Part shown: in pieces, positions 9,201-17,201 of the stretch
Numbering within the stretch: position 1 is the stretch's first letter
Layout: every line of letters begins with the position of its first letter
Assembly (NCBI RefSeq): GCF_001700505.1
Contig: NZ_MAPV01000028.1
Location: forward strand, 505-34,192
Source: Streptomyces mutomycini
GTDB taxonomy: Bacteria; Actinomycetota; Actinomycetes; Streptomycetales; Streptomycetaceae
Direction: 5' to 3'
DNA: 33,688 nt
Translations under genes and position numbers: made by a program
The notes under the pieces: model-generated
Databases searched by the model: none
What the model saw: the letters and a program-made list of their open reading frames with translations, nothing else
Told to the model about the DNA's origin: nothing

Positions 9201-12200
9201 TCCCTGCCCGAGTACATGGTGCCGAGCGCGTACGTCGAACTCGCGGCCCTGCCGGTGACCGCTCACGGCAAACTCGACCGACGGGCCCTGCCCGCCCCCG
9301 GCATCGACGCCTTCGCCCAGCGCACCTTCGTCGCACCCGTCACCGACACCGAACGGCACCTGGCCGACATCTGCGCCGGCCTCCTCGGCTTCGACGCCGA
9401 CCGGATCAGCACCGAGGACAACTTCTTCGCTCTCGGCGGCCACTCCCTGATGATCACGGTGCTGGTGGCGCGGCTGCAGGACAGCGGTCTGCACGTCACC
9501 GTCCAGGACGTCTTCACCGCGCCCACGCTGGCCGATCTGGCGACGCGCATCGACGCGACCGGGGCGGCGCCCGCGCACACCGTCCCGGCCAACCTGATCC
9601 CGGAGGGCTGCGAGCGCCTCACCCCCGGCCTGCTTCCGCTGATCGACCTGACACAGGAGCAGATCGACACCGTCGTGGCCGCCGTGCCCGGCGGGGCCGC
9701 CGGCATCCAGGACGTCTACCCCCTGCTGCCCACGCAGGAGGGCATCCTCTTCCACCACCTGATGGACCCGGACAACGACCCGTATCTCGTCTCCACCCTC
9801 TACCGGGCCGACGACGAGCAGGCGTGCGCCCGGTTCATCGACGCGCTGCAGCGGATCGTCGACCGCCACGACGTGCTGCGCACCGCCGTTCTCACCGCCG
9901 GCCTGCCCGAACCGGTCCAGGTCGTGCACCGGACCGCGCTGCTCCCCGTGGAACGGACCAGGCTCACCGCCGGCCGGGACCCCGAGGAGCAGGCGAGGGA
10001 ACTGCTCGCACGCCAGGAGCGCATGCACCTCGACAGCGCGCCGCTGCTGCGCCTGGTCGTCGCCGAGGAGCCGCACTCGCAGCGGCGCCACCTGCTCCTG
10101 ACCGCCCACCACCTCATCGAGGACGCCACCTCCCTGCGCCTGATCCTGCAGGAGCTGGCCGTGCACATGGCGGGACGCGCCGACCTGCTGCCCGCCCCGG
10201 CGCCCTACCGCGACTTCGTCTCCCACACCCTGGCCAGGCACCCCGCGGACGACACGACGGCCTACTTCCGGGCAGCCCTCGAGGACGTCACGGAACCCAC
10301 GGCGCCGTTCGGCCTCATCGACGTGCACGGCAACGGCCGGCGGGTCGGCCGGCTGCGTCGCACGCTGCCCGAGCCCCTCGCACGCGACCTGCGCGCCCAG
10401 GCCCGGCGTCTGCAGGTGAGCCCGGCCTGTCTCTTCCACGCGGCGTGGGCCTGCTTCGTCGCCGCCACCAGCGGGCGCGACGACGTGGTGTTCGGCGCCG
10501 TGATGTCCGGGCGCCTGCAGGGTGTGGCCGGAGTGGAGCGCATGCTCGGCAACTTCATCAACACGCTTCCCCTGCGCACCCGGCTCGCCGACCGCACCGT
10601 GCGTGAGCTGATCGCGGACGTCGACACCGGCCTGCGCGAGCTGATCGCACGGGAGCAGAGCCCCCTGAGCCTGGTCCAGCGGTGCAGCGGTCTGGACGGC
10701 GACGCCCCGCTGTTCAGCGCTGTGGTCAACTTCCGTCACTTCGAGGCGGAACACGACGAGTCGCTGCCGCGCATCGACGACTACGGGGTGCGCTTCCTCG
10801 CGGCCGTGGACGCCATCAACTACCCCGTGACGGTGTCGCTCGACGACTTCGGCACCGAACTGTCGCTGGACATCCAGGTCGAGGAGACGGTCCCCTGCGA
10901 GGCGGTGGCCGACTGTCTCGAAACCGCGCTGGCGGGCCTTCTCGACGCCCTCGCGACGGACGACGGGGCCGGTACCGCCGCACTGGACGTCAACGTCCTG
11001 CCGGCGGGCGACCGGCAGCGCCTGACCGAGTGGAACGACACCGCGACGCCCCTCCCGCACGAGACGCTGCCCGCCGCGTTCGAGGCGCAGGTCGCACGTA
11101 CCCCGGACCGTACCGCGCTGGTCCACGAGGGCCGCACCCTCTCGTACGCGGAACTGAACGCCCGTGCCAACCGGCTCGCACACTGGCTGATCGAGCGGGG
11201 TGCCGGGCCCGGGCAGCGGGTCGCGATCCGGATGCCGCGCTCGTTCGACCTGGTGGTCGCCGTCAACGCCGTGGTGAAGACCGGAGCGGCGTACCTCCCC
11301 CTGGAGACCGACCTCCCGGACGAGCGCGTGGAGCAGGTGCTCGCCGACAGCGTGCCGCTGCTCGTCCTTCAGGAGCTGCCGGACATCACCGGCGGCCGGG
11401 ACGACAACCCCCGCGTCGAGGTGGGCAGGGACGACGCCGCGTACGTGCTCTACACCTCGGGTTCCACGGGCAGGCCGAAGGGCGTGGTGATCCCGCATCG
11501 TGCGGGCCTGAACTGGACCGCGTGGAAGCAGAGCCACTACGGCATGAGCGGCGACGACCGGATGCTGCTGAAGACGTCGGTGGGCTTCGACGTCTCGGTG
11601 CCCGAGCTGTTCTGGCCGCTCCAGGTCGGCGCGGCCGTGGTGATCGCCCGCCCCGACGGGCAGAAGGATCCGGAGTACCTCGCACGGCTGATCCGCGAGG
11701 AGCGCGTCACCGACCTCCACTTCGTCCCGTCCATGCTGGCCGAGTTCCTGTCGGAACCGACCGCGGAACTGTGCACCGGCCTGCGCCGTGTCGAGACCGC
11801 GGGCGAGGCGCTCCCGGTCGAGCTCGCCGAGCGGTTCGCACGCGTGCTGCCGGACACCGAACTGCACAACCTGTACGGGCCCACCGAGGGCGGTCCCATC
11901 ACCGCCTGCCGCTACCGGGCCGAGCCCGGAGCGAAGGCCGTGCCCATCGGTCCTCCGGTGTGGAACACCCGGGTGTACGTGCTGGACGAGGCGCTGCGAC
12001 AGGTACCGCTCGGAGTGCCGGGTGAGCTGTACGCCTCCGGCGACGGCATGGCCAGTGGCTATCTGAACCGGCCGGATCTGACCGCCGAGCGGTTCGTGGC
12101 CAGTCCGTTCGACTCCGAAACACGCATGTACCGCACCGGTGACCTGGTGAGATGGCGTGCGGAGGGCACGCTCGACTACCTCGGCCGTGTCGACGACCAG

Positions 12201-15200
12201 GTCAAGGTGCGCGGCTTCCGCGTGGAACCCGGTGAAGTCGCGAACGTGCTGCTCAAGCATCCTTCGGTACACCGCGCCGTGGTCGTACCGCAGGGGAGCG
12301 GCGCCGCCCGCACGCTCGCCGCCTACGTGAGCCCGACCACCCAGTGGCTGCACAGCGCTGACCAGGAGGAGGACGCCGCCCACCTCGAACGCCGGCGGCA
12401 GCACTCCGACGACCGGTCCGCCTCCCGCCCCGGATCCGCCGGCCGGGAACCCGTCGACGCCGCGGCCCGGCAACTCGAGCGCATACGCCCCAAGCGGGTG
12501 CTTGAGATCGGCTGCGGCAGGGGAGAACTGCTCCTGCGCTACGCCGCGGACTGCGCTTCGGTGCACGCGCTCGACCCGTCGGCCACGGCTCTCGAAGCGG
12601 CACGCCGCGATGTGGCACGCCGAGGATGGTCGCACGTCACCCTGATCCAGGGAGACGCGCTGTCCGTGGCGGAGCTGCCCGGCGCGGAGTTCGACACGAT
12701 CGTGCTCAACTCGGTGGTGCGGCACTTCCCGAACGAGGAGTACCTGGAGAAGGTACTCACCCTCCTGGTCCCGCTCCTGGCGGACGGCGGCAGCATCCTC
12801 GTCGGCGATGTCCGGAACCTGGATCTGTTCACCGCCCAGCTCTGCGCGGACGAGTGGGATCGAGCCGGGTCCGGCACCACCGTCGACGAGCTGGCCGGTC
12901 AGGTGCGGCGCAGCCGGCGCGAGGAGCGGGAACTGCTCGTCAGCCCGACGTACTTCGCGCGGCTGCCTGAGCGTTTCACGGGGCTGGGGGCGGTCGATGT
13001 AGTCGTCGGGCGCGAGTCGGACCGCGAGGCACTCGCCTACCGCTACGACGTGATCCTGCGGAAGGACGCCGCACCGGCCGCCTCCCTGACGTGGCTGGAC
13101 GCCGCCTCTCCGGCGGAGCTGCGCGCCCTCCTGGACGGCGAGGTCCCCGACCGGTTCGGGGTGAGCGGCTTGACCAACCCCCGCGTCGCCGACGCCGTGC
13201 GCCTCGGCGCGGAGCTCGGGCGAAGGCCGCATCCCCGAGCGGCCGAGCCGCTCGCGCCCCGATCACGGACCGCGGACGAGGCCGCGGAGCTCGAAGCCGT
13301 TCTCCGGTACGCCGAGGAGCTGGGCTTCCATGTGGCGGCCACCTGGTCGCAGGACCGGCTCGACGGCCTCGACCTGGTGCTCGGCCGGCGTGAACTGCCC
13401 CGCGTACGGGCACGTGAGCCCTACCGGGCACCCGCCGTGACCAATCATCCGCAACTCGGCGAGAGAGGGCAGTCGCTGGCCCGCGCCCTCAAGGAGCACC
13501 TCTCAGCGCAGCTGCCGCACTACATGGTGCCCGGCGTGTTCGTGATCCTCGACGAGCTGCCGGTCACGCGGAACGGCAAGGTCGACAAGCGGGAACTGCC
13601 GGACCCGGACGAGGCCGACGTGACCAAGGAGCGGTACGTCGCCCCGCGGACCGGGGCACAGCAGGTGCTGTGCCGGATCGTCGCGGATGTCCTCGGTCTC
13701 ACCCAGGTCGGAATCCAGGACAACTTCTTCGATCTCGGCGGGCACTCCTTGCTCGCTACCCGCCTCACCCTGCGGATCAGGAAGGAGACCGGCGCCGAGC
13801 TGCCACTCCAGCTGATCTTCAGCGGGGCCAGCATCGAAGAGATGTCCGCCGTCCTGGAGCAGCCGGCGGAGCAGGAAGGCGCACCGTCGGAACAGGCCGA
13901 CCGGGCAGGGGCCGGAGACCGGGGACCGGCACCCATCACGCTCCAGCAACGCGACCTGTGGTTCCTCGACCGGCCCGCACACCTGGGAACGGCGCACGAC
14001 AACGTCCAACTGGCCTTCCGGATGAACGGCTCCCTGGATCGCGAGGCCTACGCTCGCGCCGTGGAGGCGCTGGTGGAACGGCACGAGATCCTGCGTACGA
14101 GCTATGCCCGGCAGGACGGCACCGTGACCCAGACCGTCCATCCCGCCGACGGCTTCGCGGTACGGCCGGCGGTCGTCGACGCGGAGGCGGTCACGGACTG
14201 GCTGCGTGCCGAACGGCTGCGCCCCTTTGCGCCGGAGGACCCGTACGCGATCCGCGCACACCTGCTCACCGTGTCCGACGACCTGCACATCGGGCTGCTG
14301 ACCCGGCCATGGGGCGTCTTCGACGGCTGGTCCGTGAACGTCGTGCTGGCCGAGCTGCTCGAGCTGTACCGTGCGCTCGTCCGGGGGAAGACGCCGGAAC
14401 TGCCCGAACTGCCACTGTCGTACGCCGGGTTCGCACGCTGGCAGGCGCACACGACCGACGCCTCGGAACTCTCCCGCCAGGAGAACTACTGGAGGCGGCA
14501 ACTGGCCGGGCTGCCGGCCTGTCTGCCGCTGCGTACCGACTACGAGAGATGCCCGGTCAAGACGTACCAGGGCTCGTCGGTGGATCTGCAGATCTCCGCC
14601 GAACTGCTGGAACAACTCCGCCGGTTGAGCCAGGAGCAGGGGGCCACGCTCTACATGACCCTGCTGTCGGCCTTCGCCGTGCTGCTGGGCGGTCACGTGG
14701 ACGGCAGCGAACTGGCCGTCGGCACCGCGGTGTCGAACCGTCCACGGAGTGAACTGGAGCGTGTGGTCGGCTACTTCGTCAATCTGCTGACGCTCCGTCT
14801 CGACGTGCCCGCCGGTCTTCCCTTCCCCGACGTTCTGGCGCGGACCAGGCGCGTCACCACCGAGGCGCACGAACACAAGGACCTGCCCTTCCCCGACCTC
14901 GTCCGATCCCTGGTGCCCACCCCGGAGCCGGGCTGCTCCCCGCTGTTCCAGGTGATGTTCAACCTGCTTCCCGCCGCCCCCGGCGGGGCGGGCGCCGACG
15001 AGACGGACCTCGAGGTGCTGCCCATCCGTTCCGCGACGACCACCACCAGGTACGACCTCAACCTCGTCGCGGAGGAGACCGCGTCGGGGCTGCGGGGCTA
15101 CCTGGAGTACAGCGCCGACCTGTTCTCCCCACGGACCGCCGGGCGCATGGCCCGCGCCTACGAGCGGTTGCTCGCCGAGATCGTGGCGTCCCCGCAATCG

Positions 15201-15260
15201 GACGTGGCCCACCTGCGCGCTGCCGCGGAGGCGACGCCGGACTCACCGAGGACGCCCTGA
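6249..15260 (+). CDS. Nonribosomal peptide synthetase, C-A(Ser)-T-C-A-MT-T-C, 3003 aa
   Basis: This is a two-module NRPS with an extra C-terminal condensation domain. Residues 1-54 form a basic helical lead (LIRKIRSLPRKRQ) that may dock with the acidic tail of the upstream PKS. C1 covers about 55-500 (HHSVSDG, 181-187), A1 about 509-1010, and T1 has Ser 1066. C2 covers about 1150-1600 and A2 about 1607-2450, split by a methyltransferase at about 2030-2395. T2 has Ser 2500 and C3 covers about 2563-2990. There is no thioesterase, so the chain continues to the PKS. The stop codon TGA shares its A with the ATG of the next frame, so translation of the MbtH-like protein is probably coupled. The A1 pocket predicts serine; the A2 pocket fits no code I recognise. 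Assembly takes place in the cytosol on phosphopantetheine arms. Confidence 0.97.
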   Translation: MGTTSQDTGLELIRKIRSLPRKRQRALIALLRKQGVDLSALETIPRLPRTDGTPVPLSFTQQRLWFLAQLDGTSAAYNIPMAMRLRGRLDRPALLRALAAIVRRHEVLRTRFADDSGVPRQVIGDGGDFTVAEEELTDPARLAAICHDEAAAPFDLERGPLIRVRLLRQSDQEHHLLVTTHHSVSDGWSVGVFFRDLVALYEAFRAGRPDPLEPLPVQYADYAHWQRERLAGDLQDRQTAYWKRQLAGVDPRLTLPADRERPRVKTYTGARENFTCPAELLSPLRDVAKVHEATLYMTLLAAYTVVLNRCTRQTDIAVGTVVANRGRREVEDLVGFFANTLVMRADLAGDPDFRDLLAQVKKTALEAYDHQEVPFEAVVEALDTERSLAHSPVFQTMFVLQEAQTRRDVTLGGLEVSPVDFDLSFTKFDLTLDLRETPDGLVGTVEYNPDLYDRETIRRFIGHYTRLLAAVADDPALPVSRLAMIDGEERRQVVEVFNDTERPFSDDRCLHELFEERVARHPERTALVTTDRSWTYAELDAWADRIARGLRRHGAGPDTLVGLHAERSAEMVAGILGALKAGGAYMPIEPSYPASRRADLVDHSGVAVVLTQPHLDAEPLHGVEHLLVLHPDGTLRDRSGTDALEALDADVPTAVPGVHAGHLAYVIHTSGSTGRPKGVMIEHRAAVNRIEWMQNEYPLTEDDVVLQKTPYSFDVSVWEFFWPLLSGARLAIAAPGGHRDPAYLTSAVRAFGVTTLHFVPSMLRSIVEGPGWARCTTVRQVFCSGEALPPDLCARHYELHTAPLHNLYGPTEAAVDVSHWTVPADETLRSVPIGRPIQNIQLHVLDEAHAPQGIGCVGELFIAGAGLARGYLHQPELTRERFVPNPFDASPDARMYRTGDLVRRLPEGELEFLGRADDQVKVRGFRIEPGEIEHRLAEHPCVRSSAVLVREDQPGSPRLVAYVVSEPGRNLSDDRDDLIRHLEGSLPEYMVPSAYVELAALPVTAHGKLDRRALPAPGIDAFAQRTFVAPVTDTERHLADICAGLLGFDADRISTEDNFFALGGHSLMITVLVARLQDSGLHVTVQDVFTAPTLADLATRIDATGAAPAHTVPANLIPEGCERLTPGLLPLIDLTQEQIDTVVAAVPGGAAGIQDVYPLLPTQEGILFHHLMDPDNDPYLVSTLYRADDEQACARFIDALQRIVDRHDVLRTAVLTAGLPEPVQVVHRTALLPVERTRLTAGRDPEEQARELLARQERMHLDSAPLLRLVVAEEPHSQRRHLLLTAHHLIEDATSLRLILQELAVHMAGRADLLPAPAPYRDFVSHTLARHPADDTTAYFRAALEDVTEPTAPFGLIDVHGNGRRVGRLRRTLPEPLARDLRAQARRLQVSPACLFHAAWACFVAATSGRDDVVFGAVMSGRLQGVAGVERMLGNFINTLPLRTRLADRTVRELIADVDTGLRELIAREQSPLSLVQRCSGLDGDAPLFSAVVNFRHFEAEHDESLPRIDDYGVRFLAAVDAINYPVTVSLDDFGTELSLDIQVEETVPCEAVADCLETALAGLLDALATDDGAGTAALDVNVLPAGDRQRLTEWNDTATPLPHETLPAAFEAQVARTPDRTALVHEGRTLSYAELNARANRLAHWLIERGAGPGQRVAIRMPRSFDLVVAVNAVVKTGAAYLPLETDLPDERVEQVLADSVPLLVLQELPDITGGRDDNPRVEVGRDDAAYVLYTSGSTGRPKGVVIPHRAGLNWTAWKQSHYGMSGDDRMLLKTSVGFDVSVPELFWPLQVGAAVVIARPDGQKDPEYLARLIREERVTDLHFVPSMLAEFLSEPTAELCTGLRRVETAGEALPVELAERFARVLPDTELHNLYGPTEGGPITACRYRAEPGAKAVPIGPPVWNTRVYVLDEALRQVPLGVPGELYASGDGMASGYLNRPDLTAERFVASPFDSETRMYRTGDLVRWRAEGTLDYLGRVDDQVKVRGFRVEPGEVANVLLKHPSVHRAVVVPQGSGAARTLAAYVSPTTQWLHSADQEEDAAHLERRRQHSDDRSASRPGSAGREPVDAAARQLERIRPKRVLEIGCGRGELLLRYAADCASVHALDPSATALEAARRDVARRGWSHVTLIQGDALSVAELPGAEFDTIVLNSVVRHFPNEEYLEKVLTLLVPLLADGGSILVGDVRNLDLFTAQLCADEWDRAGSGTTVDELAGQVRRSRREERELLVSPTYFARLPERFTGLGAVDVVVGRESDREALAYRYDVILRKDAAPAASLTWLDAASPAELRALLDGEVPDRFGVSGLTNPRVADAVRLGAELGRRPHPRAAEPLAPRSRTADEAAELEAVLRYAEELGFHVAATWSQDRLDGLDLVLGRRELPRVRAREPYRAPAVTNHPQLGERGQSLARALKEHLSAQLPHYMVPGVFVILDELPVTRNGKVDKRELPDPDEADVTKERYVAPRTGAQQVLCRIVADVLGLTQVGIQDNFFDLGGHSLLATRLTLRIRKETGAELPLQLIFSGASIEEMSAVLEQPAEQEGAPSEQADRAGAGDRGPAPITLQQRDLWFLDRPAHLGTAHDNVQLAFRMNGSLDREAYARAVEALVERHEILRTSYARQDGTVTQTVHPADGFAVRPAVVDAEAVTDWLRAERLRPFAPEDPYAIRAHLLTVSDDLHIGLLTRPWGVFDGWSVNVVLAELLELYRALVRGKTPELPELPLSYAGFARWQAHTTDASELSRQENYWRRQLAGLPACLPLRTDYERCPVKTYQGSSVDLQISAELLEQLRRLSQEQGATLYMTLLSAFAVLLGGHVDGSELAVGTAVSNRPRSELERVVGYFVNLLTLRLDVPAGLPFPDVLARTRRVTTEAHEHKDLPFPDLVRSLVPTPEPGCSPLFQVMFNLLPAAPGGAGADETDLEVLPIRSATTTTRYDLNLVAEETASGLRGYLEYSADLFSPRTAGRMARAYERLLAEIVASPQSDVAHLRAAAEATPDSPRTP
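6411..9570 (+). other. NRPS module 1: C-A-T, predicted serine
   Basis: C1 carries an intact HHSVSDG and should join the polyketide acyl group from the upstream PCP to the first amino acid. In A1 the core motif TSGSTGRPKG is at residues 669-678. Aligning to GrsA by eye gives pocket residues D235 V236 W239 H278 F299 S301 L322 V330 D331, with the usual Lys517. That is the classical serine code DVWHFSLVDK. The carrier motif is FFALGGHSL with Ser codon at 9444. The serine call is strong because all nine readable positions fit the known code; the alignment itself was done by eye. Confidence 0.9.
9600..13870 (+). other. NRPS module 2: dual E/C-like C, A interrupted by a methyltransferase, T
   Basis: C2 opens with the RLTPGLLPLIDL and IQDVYPLLPTQEG blocks of dual epimerisation/condensation domains. 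It has both His motifs in altered form: HHLMDPDND (codon 9753; G of the HHxxxxGD-type motif is N) and HHLIEDA (codon 10107; DG is DA). A2 has YTSGSTGRPKG (11451) and pocket residues read as D V P H E A L P I K, not a code I can assign. Between A8 and A10 sits a SAM methyltransferase (LEIGCGRGE at 12501, NSVVRHFP near 12709), the usual place for N-methyltransferases and for some side-chain O-methyltransferases. The A10 motif LPVTRNGKVDKRELP resumes near 13558 and the T domain has GGHSL (Ser at 13746). Confidence 0.88.
13930..15230 (+). other. Terminal condensation domain with lost catalytic His pair
   Basis: About 430 residues of an otherwise complete C fold run from the ITLQQRDLWFL entry motif. 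They include ATLYMTLLSAFAVLL and VGYFVNLLTLR, to the protein end. The HHxxxDG motif reads PWGVFDG (P at 14307, W at 14310), so both His are gone, including the second one that is catalytically important in C domains. No A or T domain follows. It sits at the boundary to a PKS, where peptide bond formation is not needed. It is probably vestigial or a docking/gatekeeping element. Confidence 0.88.
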
Positions 15261-16939
15261 TGACCAACCCCTTCGACAGACCGGACACCGACTACCTCGC
15301 CCTCGTCGACGACCGGCGGCAGCACTCGCTGTGGCCGTCGGCCGTCGACGTCCCCGCCGGCTGGACCGTGGCCTTCGGACCCGCGAAGCGGCCGGACTGC
15401 CTGGAGTTCATCGCAGCGGCCTGGACGGATCCGCCACCGACGAGCGCATGCCCGGTCGAGCACCGGCCGGCACGGCCGGCACCCGCATCACCCGACGCCT
15501 CAGGCCTGCAGGACGCGGCCCGGCAGGGAAGCAACAGAAGGAGAGACAGCACCATGACCGCGAGCACTCCGACGGTTTCGAAGCCCCCCACCATGGCGGG
15601 ACACCCGCTTTTCGGATCGCTGATGGACCTCCAGAAGGACACGCTGGGGACCTATCTCAAGGCAGTGAACGACCACGGCGACGTGGTCCGGTTCACGGTG
15701 GGCCCGCCGGGAATGCGGGCGGAGTTCTACGGTGTGTTCTCGGCGGACGGCGCTCAGCAGGTGCTGGCGTCCTCGGCGCAGACCTTCAGCAAGGAGAACC
15801 GGTTCCTCGGGGAGCTGCGCCAGTCGTTCGGCAACGGACTGCTCACCAGCATGGGGGACGAGTACCTGCGCCAGCGCCGTATGCTCCAGTCCTTGTTCAC
15901 GCCCCGTCAGGTGAACGAGTACGGCTCGGAGATCACCCAGGAGACCGGCAGCCTCGTCGAACGGTGGCGGACCGCACCGGATGCGACCGTCGACGTGGCG
16001 GAGGAGATGACCGGGCACACGCTGCGGACGATCTCCCGCATCCTCTTCGGCCGGAAGAGCGACGTGGACGCGATGGTTCCCACGGTTCAGCGCAACTTCC
16101 CGCTGATCAACGCCTATGCCGTCAAGCGGGCCTTCGCTCCGGTGAACATCTCCCGGAAGGTGCCCACCCCGGGTAATCTGCGCGCCGCCAAGGCACACCG
16201 TGAGCTGTACGAGGTGTGTGACGAGATCATCTCCACCCGCCGCGCGGAGGACTCGACCGCCCCGGCCGGCCGGAACGACATGCTCAGCCTGCTGGCGCGG
16301 GCGCACGACGACGACGGCAACCCGATCAGTGCGGAGGAGACCCGGAACCAGGTCCTCGTCTTCCTCGTCACCGGCCACGAGTCCACCGCCACCACGCTGG
16401 GCCTCACCCTGCACCTCCTCGCGTGTCACCCCGAGGTACAGGCGCGTGCGCACCAGGAGGTCGACCGCGTGCTGAGCGGTCGTGAGCCCGTCGCCGAGGA
16501 TCTGGAGAAGCTTCCCTACCTGACACAGGTGCTCAAGGAAACGCTCCGTCTCCACCCCGCCGCGCCGGCCCAGGGCCGCATCACCACCGAGGACGTGCAG
16601 GTCGGCTCGTACACCATTCCGGCCGGCGCCGATGTGGTGGTCAGTTCCGGCGTCGTCCAGCGCCGCGCCGACATCTGGGAGGACCCCGGCACGTTCGACC
16701 CGGACAGGTTCCTGCCGGAGCGCGAGGCCGCGCGCCCCCGCTACGCGTGGTTCCCGTTCGGCGGTGGCCCGAGGGCCTGCATCGGCCAGCACCTGGCGAT
16801 GCTGAACGCCACCCTCACGCTGAGCGTGCTGCTCCAGAACTACTCGTTCACCGCCGTCGACACCGACATTCCGCTGAACACCGGAATCACCCTGCGACCC
16901 ACCGGTAAGGTCCGCTGCAGGCTGACGCCGCGAACCTGA
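15260..16939 (+). CDS. MbtH-like protein fused in frame to cytochrome P450 (or two overlapping starts)
   Basis: One open frame of 559 codons. Residues 1-62 are an MbtH-like protein, an adenylation-domain chaperone: NPFDRPD, QHSLWP, VPAGW and AAWTD carry the conserved Trp positions. After a linker of about 35 residues rich in Pro, Ala and Arg, residues 99-559 are a full-length bacterial P450 (461 aa). It has an I-helix motif TGHEST (371-376), ExxR at 427-430 (KETLRLHP) and the haem loop FGGGPRACIG with Cys 507. Its I-helix and haem motifs recall CYP102-like enzymes. No stop codon separates the parts. A good ribosome site precedes an internal ATG at 15554, so a free P450 may also or instead be made. 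The context (NRPS immediately upstream, overlapping stop/start) suggests oxidation of a carrier-bound residue or of the released product; the substrate is unknown. Confidence 0.85.
   Translation: MTNPFDRPDTDYLALVDDRRQHSLWPSAVDVPAGWTVAFGPAKRPDCLEFIAAAWTDPPPTSACPVEHRPARPAPASPDASGLQDAARQGSNRRRDSTMTASTPTVSKPPTMAGHPLFGSLMDLQKDTLGTYLKAVNDHGDVVRFTVGPPGMRAEFYGVFSADGAQQVLASSAQTFSKENRFLGELRQSFGNGLLTSMGDEYLRQRRMLQSLFTPRQVNEYGSEITQETGSLVERWRTAPDATVDVAEEMTGHTLRTISRILFGRKSDVDAMVPTVQRNFPLINAYAVKRAFAPVNISRKVPTPGNLRAAKAHRELYEVCDEIISTRRAEDSTAPAGRNDMLSLLARAHDDDGNPISAEETRNQVLVFLVTGHESTATTLGLTLHLLACHPEVQARAHQEVDRVLSGREPVAEDLEKLPYLTQVLKETLRLHPAAPAQGRITTEDVQVGSYTIPAGADVVVSSGVVQRRADIWEDPGTFDPDRFLPEREAARPRYAWFPFGGGPRACIGQHLAMLNATLTLSVLLQNYSFTAVDTDIPLNTGITLRPTGKVRCRLTPRT
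15538..15543 (+). promoter_or_regulatory. Internal ribosome binding site before a P450 start at 15554
   Basis: AAGGAG sits ten bases before an in-frame ATG at 15554 (MTASTPTVSKPP), exactly where the P450 homology begins. It supports independent initiation of a 461-aa P450 even though the MbtH-like frame upstream has no stop codon. The MbtH part would then end in the P450 only as a read-through fusion. Confidence 0.55.
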
Positions 16940-16944
16940 CCGCA

Positions 16945-16981
16945 CGGGCGGCTCCCATTTTCCCGTGTGGTGTGCCGCCCG
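16945..16981 (+). terminator. Candidate hairpin terminator after the P450 gene
   Basis: An 8-bp perfect stem CGGGCGGC / GCCGCCCG (16945-16952 with 16974-16981) closes a 21-base loop six bases after the P450 stop. No T-run follows, so it is not a canonical intrinsic terminator, but U-less hairpins are commonly proposed as terminators in Streptomyces. Confidence 0.35.
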
Positions 16982-16998
16982 GAAATCGGCCTTGCTGG

Positions 16999-17055
16999 AG
17001 CGAATGCAATGGAGCTAGGCTGAGCGAGGTCTCCGAAATGGGTGCCGCATTCGCT
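16999..17055. repeat. Spaced inverted repeat, possible operator or RNA stem
   Basis: AGCGAATGC at 16999-17007 is the exact reverse complement of GCATTCGCT at 17047-17055, separated by 39 bases. Inside, GGAG (17011-17014) and CTCC (17031-17034) could form an inner stem. It lies upstream of the SDR-SIS-PKS gene group, where a regulator site or leader RNA structure would be expected. Confidence 0.4.
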
Positions 17056-17188
17056 GCAGGCAGCCTCCGCCGGTCAGTTGATGTCCGGTCGGTCTTCCTA
17101 TCCCTGCCAACATCCCCAAACTGATTCTTCCTGGGCTCGTTGCAGGATCAGATGAATTTCTTCTTCCGGCGAGTCCGTCGATGCGTAC

Positions 17189-17193
17189 AGGAG
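17189..17193 (+). promoter_or_regulatory. Ribosome binding site that sets the SDR start at 17202
   Basis: AGGAG is eight bases before the GTG at 17202, an ideal distance. The upstream in-frame ATG at 17181 has no comparable site and overlaps this one, so the GTG start is preferred. Confidence 0.6.
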
Positions 17194-17201
17194 ACACGAG
17201 G

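Larger units (their letters stand above)
16940..17201 (+). other. Intergenic region, likely transcription end and new promoter
   Basis: This 262-base stretch is the only sizeable gap between genes in the window and is visibly more A/T-rich than its surroundings, especially 16995-17010 and 17100-17165. It contains a GC-rich hairpin just after the P450 stop, a spaced 9-bp inverted repeat, and a short hairpin GCTGC-AG-GCAGC (17054-17065). A weak sigma-like pair TTGATG (17078) and TATCCC (17099) has only 15 bases between; I do not regard it as a firm promoter. No coding sequence is evident before the SDR start. Confidence 0.5.

Noticed and set aside
6363..13232. 2289-aa open frame on the - strand opposite the NRPS
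   Set aside because: It is the antisense shadow of the NRPS coding frame in high-GC DNA. It has no recognisable motif, while the + strand frame shows continuous NRPS domains.
17078..17104. TTGATG / TATCCC as a sigma-70-type promoter
   Set aside because: The spacing is only 15 bases and the -10 box is poor. Kept only as a weak remark in the intergenic entry.
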